DNA from: Lachnospira rogosae
Lineage (GTDB): Bacteria; Bacillota; Clostridia; Lachnospirales; Lachnospiraceae
Direction of reading: 5' to 3'
Assembly (NCBI RefSeq): GCF_040096455.1
Contig: NZ_JBBMER010000010.1
Span: forward strand, 23,316 to 87,315
DNA: 64,000 nucleotides
Below the pieces are notes generated by a model. That model ran no database searches. It was not told the origin of the DNA and was given only the letters and a program-made list of their open reading frames with translations. Below, piece by piece: positions 8,557 through 16,163 of the stretch. The translations under genes were made by a program, and so were the position numbers. How positions within the stretch are numbered: the first letter of the stretch is position 1; each line of letters begins with the position of its first letter.

Positions 8557-11500
8557 ATGGTATACGAGAAAGTTTCATCAGATATGAATTTCGTAGACAG
8601 AGAAAAACAGGTCGAAAAGTTCTGGAAGGATAATGATATATTCCAGAAGAGTATTGATAACCGCAAGAAGGGGGAGACATATACATTTTATGATGGACCT
8701 CCTACAGCTAATGGTAAGCCACATATCGGACATGTTCTTACAAGAGTTATAAAGGATATGATTCCAAGATATAGAACAATGAAGGGTTATATGGTTCCAC
8801 GTAAGGCCGGCTGGGATACACACGGACTTCCAGTTGAGCTTGAGCTTGAGAAGGAATTAGGTCTTGACGGCAAGGAACAGATTGAAGAGTATGGTCTTGA
8901 GCCATTCATCAAGAAATGTAAGGAAAGCGTATGGAAATACAAGGGTATGTGGGAAGATTTCTCATCTACAGTTGGTTTCTGGGCTGATATGGATAATCCA
9001 TACATCACATATGATGATAACTTCATCGAGTCTGAATGGTGGGCTTTAAAGCAGATATGGGATAAGGGTCTTTTATACAAGGGCTTTAAGATTGTTCCTT
9101 ACTGCCCACGTTGTGGAACACCACTTTCATCACACGAAGTAGCACAGGGTTATAAGGCTGTTAAGGAGCGTTCGGCAGTAGTACGTTTCAAGTGTGTAGG
9201 TGAAGATGCATATTTCCTTGCATGGACAACAACACCTTGGACACTTCCATCTAACGTGGCACTCTGCGTTAACCCAGAAGAAACATACGTTAAAGTTAAG
9301 GCAGCAGATGGCTATACTTACTATATGGCAGAAGCACTTCTTGATAAGGTACTTGGTGGACTTGCAGTTAAGGCAGGTCAGACAGTTAATGGTACAGCAG
9401 TAGAAGAAGGCACAGAAGTAGGTAGCGGTGCAGGCGTTGATTACGAAGTATTAGAAACTTACAAGGGTAAAGACCTTGAATATAAAGAATATGAGCCATT
9501 ATATCAGTGTGCGGCAGATGTTGCAGCTAAGCAGCACAAGAAGGGACATTTTGTTACATGTGATGACTATGTAACTATGTCAGATGGTACTGGTATCGTT
9601 CATATTGCACCAGCATTTGGTGAAGATGATGCCAAGGTTGGACGTAAGTATGACCTTCCATTCGTACAGTTCGTTGACGGAAAGGGTGAACTTACAAAGG
9701 AAACACCATATGCAGGACTTTTCGTTAAGAAGGCAGACCCAGAAGTACTTAAAGACCTTGATAAAGAGGGCAAGTTATTCGATGCTCCTAAGTTTGAGCA
9801 TGATTATCCATTCTGCTGGAGATGTGATACACCACTTATCTACTATGCAAGAGAATCATGGTTTATTAAGATGAGTGACCCAGAAGTTAAGGCTAACTTA
9901 ATAGCTAATAATAAGACAATCAACTGGATACCAGAAACTATCGGAACTGGACGTTTTGGAGCATGGCTTGAAAATGTTCAGGACTGGGGAATTTCACGTA
10001 ACAGATACTGGGGTACTCCTCTTAATATCTGGGTATGTGATGATTGTGGAGAAATGTTATCTATCGGAAGCAAGGCAGAATTAAAGGAACATTCTGATAA
10101 CTGTCCAGATGATATCGAGCTTCACAGACCATATATTGATGCTGTTACTTGTACTTGTCCTAAATGTAAGGGCAAGATGAAGAGAGTTCCAGAAGTTATC
10201 GACTGCTGGTTCGACTCAGGTTCAATGCCATTTGCACAGCACCACTATCCATTTGAGAATAAGGAAGTGTTTGAACAGCAGTTCCCTGCTAAGTTCATTT
10301 CAGAAGCCGTTGACCAGACAAGAGGCTGGTTCTACTCACTTCTTGCTATATCAACACTTCTTTTCAATAAAGCACCTTATGAAAATGTTATCGTACTTGG
10401 TCACGTTCAGGATGCAGATGGACAGAAGATGAGTAAGTCAAAGGGAAATGCTGTTGATCCATTTGATGCATTAAAGAAGCACGGTGCAGATGCCATCCGC
10501 TGGTATTTCTACGAGAATTCAGCACCATGGCTTCCTAACAGATTCCATGACAAGGCTGTTACAGAAGGTCAGAGAAAGTTTATGGGAACTATCTGGAACA
10601 CATATGCGTTCTTTGTACTTTATGCTAACATTGATGACTTCGATGCTACTAAGTATACACTTGAGTATGATAAGCTTCCAGTTATGGATAAATGGATTCT
10701 TTCAAAGCTTAATACTCTTGTTAAGACTGTTGATAACAATCTCGCTAACTACAAGATTACAGAGACAGCAAGAGCACTTGAGGAATTTGTAGATGAGCTT
10801 TCTAACTGGTATGTAAGAAGATGCCGTGAAAGATTCTGGGCAAAGGGTATGGAGCAGGATAAGATTAATGCTTATATGACTCTTTACACAACACTTGTAA
10901 CACTTTGCAAGACAGCAGCACCTATGATTCCTTTTATGACAGAAAGCATTTACAGAAACCTTGTATGCAGTATAGATAAGACAGCTCCTATCAGTATCCA
11001 CCTCTGCGACTTCCCAGAAGTTAAGGAAGAATGGATTGACAAGGAACTTGAAGATAACATGGAAGATGTATTAAATGCTGTTGTTATCGGAAGAGCATGC
11101 CGTAACTCAACTAATATCAAGAACAGACAGCCAATCGGCAAGCTGTACATCAAGGCTGACTGGAAGTTAAACGAATACTTTACAGCTATCATAGCAGATG
11201 AGCTTAATGTTAAGGAAGTTGAGTATACAGATGATGTAAGAGCATTTACTTCGTACTCATTCAAGCCACAGTTAAAGACACTTGGACCAAAGTATGGCAA
11301 GCATCTTAATGCTATAAGAACTGCGCTTTCAACACTTGATGGCAATGCAACTATGGATGAGCTTAATACTAAGGGTTCATTTACAATCAATGCTGATGGT
11401 GAAGATATCGTTCTTGAGAAGGATGATGTTCTTATAGAGATGACTCAGAAGGAAGGTTTTGTAGCAAGTTCTGACAAGGGTATTACAGTTGTTATGGATA

Positions 11501-11775
11501 CTAACCTTACACCAGAGCTTATCGAGGAAGGCTTCGTAAGAGAAATCGTAAGCAAGATTCAGACTATGCGTAAGGATGCTGGATTTGAGGTTATGGACAA
11601 GATTACTGTATATGTAGATGGTAATGACAAGTTAGCAGACCTTATGAAGAAGAATGAAGAACAGATCAAGAGCGTTGTTCTTGCAAATACTATAGAAACA
11701 GGTAAGACAGCAGGCTTCACTAAGGATTGGGATATCAATGGTGAGAAGGTTGTACTTGCAGTTGAGAAGAACTAA
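8557..11775 (+). CDS. ileS: Isoleucyl-tRNA synthetase (long, eukaryotic-like type)
   Basis: 1072 residues; start fixed by GAAAGGAGT just upstream. The class I motifs HIGH (residues 56-59, in GKPHIGHVL) and KMSKS (624-628) are intact, and the CP1 editing domain carries AWTTTPWTLPSNVAL. GWDTHGLPVE and the length above 1030 residues point to the type 2 form of IleRS, which in known members is insensitive to mupirocin, as opposed to the ~930-residue type 1; that assignment is from family knowledge. It charges tRNA-Ile in the cytoplasm. Expression is governed by the T-box leader, and a strong terminator follows, so it is monocistronic. Confidence 0.97.
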   Translation: MVYEKVSSDMNFVDREKQVEKFWKDNDIFQKSIDNRKKGETYTFYDGPPTANGKPHIGHVLTRVIKDMIPRYRTMKGYMVPRKAGWDTHGLPVELELEKELGLDGKEQIEEYGLEPFIKKCKESVWKYKGMWEDFSSTVGFWADMDNPYITYDDNFIESEWWALKQIWDKGLLYKGFKIVPYCPRCGTPLSSHEVAQGYKAVKERSAVVRFKCVGEDAYFLAWTTTPWTLPSNVALCVNPEETYVKVKAADGYTYYMAEALLDKVLGGLAVKAGQTVNGTAVEEGTEVGSGAGVDYEVLETYKGKDLEYKEYEPLYQCAADVAAKQHKKGHFVTCDDYVTMSDGTGIVHIAPAFGEDDAKVGRKYDLPFVQFVDGKGELTKETPYAGLFVKKADPEVLKDLDKEGKLFDAPKFEHDYPFCWRCDTPLIYYARESWFIKMSDPEVKANLIANNKTINWIPETIGTGRFGAWLENVQDWGISRNRYWGTPLNIWVCDDCGEMLSIGSKAELKEHSDNCPDDIELHRPYIDAVTCTCPKCKGKMKRVPEVIDCWFDSGSMPFAQHHYPFENKEVFEQQFPAKFISEAVDQTRGWFYSLLAISTLLFNKAPYENVIVLGHVQDADGQKMSKSKGNAVDPFDALKKHGADAIRWYFYENSAPWLPNRFHDKAVTEGQRKFMGTIWNTYAFFVLYANIDDFDATKYTLEYDKLPVMDKWILSKLNTLVKTVDNNLANYKITETARALEEFVDELSNWYVRRCRERFWAKGMEQDKINAYMTLYTTLVTLCKTAAPMIPFMTESIYRNLVCSIDKTAPISIHLCDFPEVKEEWIDKELEDNMEDVLNAVVIGRACRNSTNIKNRQPIGKLYIKADWKLNEYFTAIIADELNVKEVEYTDDVRAFTSYSFKPQLKTLGPKYGKHLNAIRTALSTLDGNATMDELNTKGSFTINADGEDIVLEKDDVLIEMTQKEGFVASSDKGITVVMDTNLTPELIEEGFVREIVSKIQTMRKDAGFEVMDKITVYVDGNDKLADLMKKNEEQIKSVVLANTIETGKTAGFTKDWDINGEKVVLAVEKN

Positions 11776-11791
11776 TATAGAACTTTAATAT

Positions 11792-11835
11792 ATCAGGAGA
11801 AAATTACAGTTGTGCGAATTTTCTCCTGATTTTTT
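11792..11835 (+). terminator. Strong rho-independent terminator after ileS
   Basis: A perfect 14-base stem (ATCAGGAGAAAATT at 11792-11805 with its complement at 11817-11830), an 11-base loop, and a T run (11831-11835). Confidence 0.92.
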
Positions 11836-11884
11836 AATATTTACAGTTTTTGGGTTGACGTATAAATATTTGTGAAAATATATA

Positions 11885-11924
11885 TTGACAAATAAGGTTT
11901 AGTGACTTAGACTAAGGCTATAAA
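11885..11924 (+). promoter_or_regulatory. blaI-like promoter with overlapping dyad operator (copy 1)
   Basis: TTGACA (11885-11890), 17 bases, TAGACT (11908-11913). The dyad GTTTAGTGACTTAGAC (11897-11912) covers the spacer and the -10, as expected for a repressor of the BlaI/MecI type. TATAAA follows at 11919. The same layout recurs at 14082. Confidence 0.7.
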
Positions 11925-11951
11925 TATCAGATAAGAGAGGTGCAGATTAAT

Positions 11952-12305
11952 ATGCAGCCAGTAATATATGAAAGTGAGTATAACTTCTGTAAGATATTGT
12001 GGGAGAATGAACCGGTTAAGAGCACAGAGCTGGTGAGATTATGCAGGGAAAAGCTTGACTGGAAGAAGTCAACCACATATACAGTTATAAAAAGACTGAG
12101 TGACCGCGGAATAATAAAGTCCGAGAATGCAATAGTCACATCTATAATTAAGAAAGAAGATGCACAGTCAATAGAGAGCGTGAATACCATAGATTCAAGA
12201 TTTGACGGTTCGCTGCCGGAATTTGTGGCGGCTTTTGTTCGTGCAAGGGGGATAACGGACGAGGAAAGACAGGAGATAGTAAGGCAATTTGGGTTAGATA
12301 AATAA
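11952..12305 (+). CDS. BlaI/MecI-family transcriptional repressor
   Basis: 117 residues from ATG 11952 (an upstream in-frame GTG at 11940 overlaps the GAGAGGTG site). The winged-helix region includes KSTTYTVIKRLSDRGII, the recognition helix and wing region typical of BlaI/MecI, CopY-like repressors, which bind as dimers and are inactivated by proteolysis after signalling by an M56 membrane protease. The next gene encodes such a protease, so the pair is a BlaI/BlaR1-type switch. The dyad overlapping its own promoter suggests autorepression. No beta-lactamase or penicillin-binding gene is nearby, so beta-lactam response is not supported. Confidence 0.9.
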   Translation: MQPVIYESEYNFCKILWENEPVKSTELVRLCREKLDWKKSTTYTVIKRLSDRGIIKSENAIVTSIIKKEDAQSIESVNTIDSRFDGSLPEFVAAFVRARGITDEERQEIVRQFGLDK

Positions 12306-12374
12306 CACAATGGGGATTGTGTAAAGTGGAAGGCTTAGGGCAATCCGTATACATCAGTGAGTGGGGGTATACAT

Positions 12375-13529
12375 ATGATGGGGTTAAAGTTATATACAGA
12401 CATTTTGGAGAATAATATCAGAGTAATGGCAGCTATATTAATATGCCTGCTGATATGCGGATTAATGCGTATAAAGTCAGCGAAGCTTAAGCTGCTGTTA
12501 ATGTCTTTAGTGTGGGTCAGAATTCTGATACCACTGTCAATCAGGTTCAATATAAAAAGAGTATCAACAGACATATTGTCAGAAGTGAGTTACACAGACA
12601 GTGTGACGGGAATAACAATAAATATGTATGAAATATTAGCGGTCATATGGCTGCTTGGAATTGTTGTGATATTTCTACATAATATGTTAGCTGATATGAA
12701 ATTCAGGAACGGATTATCTACAAGTATTCCACAGGAGATACTAGCTGGCGGTAAAAGAGTGAAAGTATACAGAAGTGATTATATATCTTCTGGATTGGTA
12801 TATGGTGTTGTCAGACCTAAGGTTTATATATCATATGCAGTCAATGATGAAGACGTACCATATCTTTATGAGCACGAGTATACGCACATACGCCACAGAC
12901 ATCATATTATCAAGATAATAACAGGCATAGCAGCGGTTATATATTGGTACAATCCGCTGGTATGGATGTTTTATAAGTATTATGCAGAATATATAGAGTT
13001 AAGCTGTGATTATGACTGCTGTAACAGACATAGGGACGATGAGGACTGGAGTAAGAAATATGCCAATATATTGTTAAATAGTGCTTATAAAGGCAATGTG
13101 ACAAAAGTAAGGGTGCTGGGATTTAATAATGATTACAGAATTACGATTAATAGAATAGGTAATATAATGAAGCCTCAAAGTGCCAGTACCAGCAAGGTGG
13201 CAGTATCATTACTGATATTGACGGTTGTTATGGCTGCATTATTCATAAAGCCTACGGTGCAGTATGTAGAAGCCGGTGGTAGTGAAGTTAATAGAAGTAC
13301 AGATGTCATTGAAAAGATAGAGCAGACAGATAAGAGCGTACAGATAGAAGATGAAGAACAGGCAGAAGATGAGGTAATTAAGACAGAGCAGAAGGAAGTT
13401 GATGGGAAAGTATTAGGAACGGGTGGACAATATGTCCAGTCATATCAGGAGGTCATTGATGATGACGGCAATTTAGTTAAAGTTGTTGTAAAATATCCGG
13501 ATGGCAGTTCTGATAGTATAAATGAATAA
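12375..13529 (+). CDS. M56 (BlaR1-family) membrane metalloprotease / signal transducer without penicillin-binding domain
   Basis: 384 residues from ATG 12375, which has GGGGGT six bases upstream. N-terminal hydrophobic helices (about 15-30, 45-60, 85-105) surround a cytoplasmic loop with the zinc motif HEYTH (about 167-171) and a downstream ELSCDYDC whose Glu (about 208) is the expected third ligand. A last membrane helix (about 285-302) is followed by only about 75 acidic residues ending in a VVKYPDG segment. BlaR1 and MecR1 carry a ~250-residue penicillin-binding sensor at this place, so this protein must sense something else or rely on partners. Presumed substrate: the repressor encoded just upstream. 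Confidence 0.9.
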   Translation: MMGLKLYTDILENNIRVMAAILICLLICGLMRIKSAKLKLLLMSLVWVRILIPLSIRFNIKRVSTDILSEVSYTDSVTGITINMYEILAVIWLLGIVVIFLHNMLADMKFRNGLSTSIPQEILAGGKRVKVYRSDYISSGLVYGVVRPKVYISYAVNDEDVPYLYEHEYTHIRHRHHIIKIITGIAAVIYWYNPLVWMFYKYYAEYIELSCDYDCCNRHRDDEDWSKKYANILLNSAYKGNVTKVRVLGFNNDYRITINRIGNIMKPQSASTSKVAVSLLILTVVMAALFIKPTVQYVEAGGSEVNRSTDVIEKIEQTDKSVQIEDEEQAEDEVIKTEQKEVDGKVLGTGGQYVQSYQEVIDDDGNLVKVVVKYPDGSSDSINE

Positions 13530-13557
13530 ATTAGTTAGGAAAGGGATAGAGGTTATT

Positions 13558-14022
13558 ATGAAAAGATTAGAAAAAATATTTATTACGAATATATTATTAG
13601 CAATATTAATATGCACAATGCCAATTAATGAAGCTAAGGCTGATGATGTTTTATATGTAAGTTCATATTCAGAAGATGATATGCAAATGATGAGGGAATA
13701 TTCTGCTAAGTCAGTAATGTATTTAACGCTTACAGATATAGATACTAATGAATTAACTGCAGATGTAATAGTTAGTATTTTATACGATTATGCTGATGGA
13801 TATTGGGTTGAAATGAATAATGTATATTTAAGTATAGAGTGTTATGAGGGCTATTTAGTTTTTGTTGATGAGAACCAAGAAATATATCAAGATTACGGAG
13901 TAAGATATTGCACGATAAGCAACTCTGACGGTTTAAATATAAAATATAAGATAAAAGCATACGCAGATTGTTATGGTGAAACAAGTGTAGATTATGAAAT
14001 AATAGATAGATATTATGATTAA
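13558..14022 (+). CDS. Small secreted protein of unknown function
   Basis: 154 residues from ATG 13558, which has an AGAGGT site; a longer frame from 13522 overlaps the previous gene and would spoil the signal peptide. The N terminus MKRLEKIFITNILLAILIC with an Ala-x-Ala-type end near NEAKADD predicts export by Sec. The mature part is acidic, rich in Tyr and Asp, with alternating hydrophobic residues suggesting beta structure, and two Cys. I recognise no family. It is co-directional with the M56 gene (28 bases apart) and probably in the blaI operon. Spacing of Tyr/Asp-rich blocks resembles the next secreted protein (14279), so they may be distant relatives. Confidence 0.75.
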   Translation: MKRLEKIFITNILLAILICTMPINEAKADDVLYVSSYSEDDMQMMREYSAKSVMYLTLTDIDTNELTADVIVSILYDYADGYWVEMNNVYLSIECYEGYLVFVDENQEIYQDYGVRYCTISNSDGLNIKYKIKAYADCYGETSVDYEIIDRYYD

Positions 14023-14081
14023 TAACATAATGGGAATGAACATTGTGGTAGCTAATATGTAATAAATAAAAGTAAAATTAA

Positions 14082-14124
14082 TTGACAGGATAGGTCTAAT
14101 GAGTTAGACTGATGGTATAAATAC
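14082..14124 (+). promoter_or_regulatory. blaI-like promoter with overlapping dyad operator (copy 2)
   Basis: TTGACA (14082-14087), 17 bases, TAGACT (14105-14110), dyad GTCTAATGAGTTAGAC (14094-14109), then TATAAATA at 14116. Base by base it matches the promoter before the repressor gene over about 44 positions, including the spacing, which makes it a second target of the same repressor. Confidence 0.72.
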
Positions 14125-14275
14125 TTTGTGCATTAATTATAAAGAACCAAGAGCTCAGTTCTTAATATTTAGTATTAGTGCAACAAAGAGTTAAATTTAA
14201 TTAAGAAGGGAGGAGGTATAGATAATATTTAGTTAGTAACCGAGTAACTAAAGATATTTACCGAAAGGAGAAAAT
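14124..14275 (+). promoter_or_regulatory. Structured 5' leader of the 14279 transcript with an orphan Shine-Dalgarno sequence
   Basis: CTTTGTGCATTAAT (14124-14137) can pair with ATTAGTGCAACAAAG (14174-14188), enclosing AAGAAC/GTTCTT (14142-14147 / 14158-14163). A very strong GGGAGGAGG at 14208-14216 has no usable start codon behind it. A third hairpin, TAGTTA/TAACTA (14230-14235 / 14245-14250), precedes the real ribosome site AAAGGAG. Function unknown. Confidence 0.4.
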
Positions 14276-14278
14276 ATT

Positions 14279-14722
14279 ATGAATATTATGAGAATAAAGA
14301 GAATAGGTAAAATGGCAACAGCGGCTATTATAGCATTCATTGCTGTTGTAGTATTTATTAATCCACAGAAGGCATCCGCATCACAGGGTGGTGCAGTAAC
14401 GGTAACAGCTACTTCCAATTATGTACTTGACGATTCGCATAATGTGGATATTTCTATAACAGCTTATGTTGAATATGCATATGATGAAGGCGCTTATGGT
14501 TGGGTTATAAATATCATTCCACAAAGCTGGAGCAAGACAAGTGATAATGTAACAATAGATAATATGGATTATGAAGATGACTATGGATATCAGACATCAA
14601 CAGCTACATATGTATTCCATTATACAGCTCACGCAGCATTTGGTGAGGGTAATTATGATGGATATGCCACATTTAAATTTTACGTTGATGAATGGGGAGA
14701 TTTTGATTACTGGTTAGAGTAA
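14279..14722 (+). CDS. Small secreted protein of unknown function (second)
   Basis: 147 residues. The start has AAAGGAG eight bases upstream. A clear Sec signal peptide (hydrophobic MATAAIIAFIAVVVFINP, then KASASQGG with an Ala-x-Ala cut site) leaves a mature acidic protein of about 110 residues, rich in Tyr, Asp and Thr and without Cys, probably a beta sandwich. No family was recognised. It has its own promoter with a repressor dyad, and is followed by the first lipoprotein gene, so it likely heads the lipoprotein-permease-ATPase operon. Confidence 0.78.
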   Translation: MNIMRIKRIGKMATAAIIAFIAVVVFINPQKASASQGGAVTVTATSNYVLDDSHNVDISITAYVEYAYDEGAYGWVINIIPQSWSKTSDNVTIDNMDYEDDYGYQTSTATYVFHYTAHAAFGEGNYDGYATFKFYVDEWGDFDYWLE

Positions 14723-14764
14723 TTAAATAGTTAAGAGTGGATTATGGAAAGGGGCGTATCGGCT

Positions 14765-16141
14765 ATGAAAAAGATATTATTAATTATGATGACAGTTACA
14801 ACAGCATTAGTTATGACAGCGTGTTCTGGAAAGACGAACAGGCAGACATCATCTGAGGATTATAAGTATTCCTCATATGTATATGATGACAATGCACCAC
14901 AGTATTATATGTCGGATAATGCGGCGGCATCAGAGACCGGATATTATTATATAGCCGGTGCGCCTGTTAATAATAATAGGAATTCGTATATATATTATTA
15001 TGATATGGTGAAAGATATGACCATACCATTATGTTCAAAGATGGACTGTGACCATAGGACAGAAGAGTGTGAGGCATATATGTCTAAGGATGCCTGTCTG
15101 GGAAATAAGATATGGTATCATAACCAAAGATTATATATGATTGAGAGGACTACAGAAAAAGATATACTTGTTTCCTATGATAAGACAATGAGAGATAAGA
15201 AAGAAGAGAAGACGCTATCAATAAATGGGCTGTCAGTTAATAAAAATGATAACAGTGCCTGTTTAACTAATGGTAAATTATATTATGAAATATCCGGAGA
15301 TAATCAGATATATCTGTGTGCAGTGCCTATAGATACAGATGGGCAGGCTTATATTGTAAAACAGTATGCGAGTGGGTATTATTATCACGAAGTGATTTCA
15401 TTATATCCAATAGAAGATAAGCTATATGTTAACTGGCTGAGTGGAATATCAGCTGATGAGTATAGATATTATACAGAGCAGATTGATGTGTCAACAGATA
15501 AAGTTGTTATTCAGTGTAATATGAATGAGAAGTATCCAGAAATAGCATCGACCATAATATATACAGAATGGTGTAGACAGTCGCGTTTTGATAGTGATGG
15601 AAATATATATTTTGCATGCGTAGGTGATAATAAATATATAGTAAGAAAGCTTAATATAAGTACAGGGGATATCAAAGATATATATTCGCAGGAAATGCAG
15701 CACGAAAAAGATTACAGGTATGTGAGTTTGAAAAATTATGATGGTAAGTATTTATATATTTATAAAAATGTCAATGGAGAAGCACTTGCTGAAAAGAGCA
15801 TTGAAGAAAAATTAAAAAAATACGACAATAATATATACATATTAGATACTGATGGTAATGTAAAAGATACTGTAACATTGAATGGAACAGATGATACAGC
15901 CGGTGGAAATATTCCAGGTGAATTTTATGGAGGAGATGACAGATGTCTGCTTATTGTATTCAGCAAGTATGATATAAAAGGTCTGGAGTTATCTGAAGAA
16001 AAAACGGCTCTTAGGGCAGAACTTATAGAAGAGGCTAGAAAAAATAAAAAGGGAAGTCCAGTTGTCAGTATTTCAGCCATTTTGGATAAATCTCAGATTG
16101 GCAGCGGTGCTATAACTTTGGAGCAGATTACACCTGAATAA
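14765..16141 (+). CDS. Lipoprotein, probable beta-propeller (paralogue 1)
   Basis: 458 residues. ATG 14765 is chosen over 14744 because the paralogue at 19595 has the same TATCGGCTATG context and begins at the equivalent codon. The lipobox VMTAC places Cys at about residue 20 for lipidation. The mature protein has repeated short blocks such as YYYIAGAPV, KIWYHNQRLYM, KLYYEISGDN and YLYIYKNVNG, the look of a six- or seven-bladed propeller. A Cys motif PLCSKMDCDHRTEECEAY recurs in many clostridial lipoproteins of this kind. It precedes the double permease and may be the extracellular partner of that transporter; this is inference. Confidence 0.82.
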   Translation: MKKILLIMMTVTTALVMTACSGKTNRQTSSEDYKYSSYVYDDNAPQYYMSDNAAASETGYYYIAGAPVNNNRNSYIYYYDMVKDMTIPLCSKMDCDHRTEECEAYMSKDACLGNKIWYHNQRLYMIERTTEKDILVSYDKTMRDKKEEKTLSINGLSVNKNDNSACLTNGKLYYEISGDNQIYLCAVPIDTDGQAYIVKQYASGYYYHEVISLYPIEDKLYVNWLSGISADEYRYYTEQIDVSTDKVVIQCNMNEKYPEIASTIIYTEWCRQSRFDSDGNIYFACVGDNKYIVRKLNISTGDIKDIYSQEMQHEKDYRYVSLKNYDGKYLYIYKNVNGEALAEKSIEEKLKKYDNNIYILDTDGNVKDTVTLNGTDDTAGGNIPGEFYGGDDRCLLIVFSKYDIKGLELSEEKTALRAELIEEARKNKKGSPVVSISAILDKSQIGSGAITLEQITPE

Positions 16142-16163
16142 GTTATGGGTGAGGTGAAGGCGT

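Noticed and set aside
8564..11390. Many overlapping frames on both strands within ileS
   Set aside because: They are codon-bias shadows of a long gene; none has its own start signals.
11952..13529. Beta-lactam resistance operon
   Set aside because: The M56 protein lacks a penicillin-binding domain and there is no beta-lactamase or PBP gene in the island.
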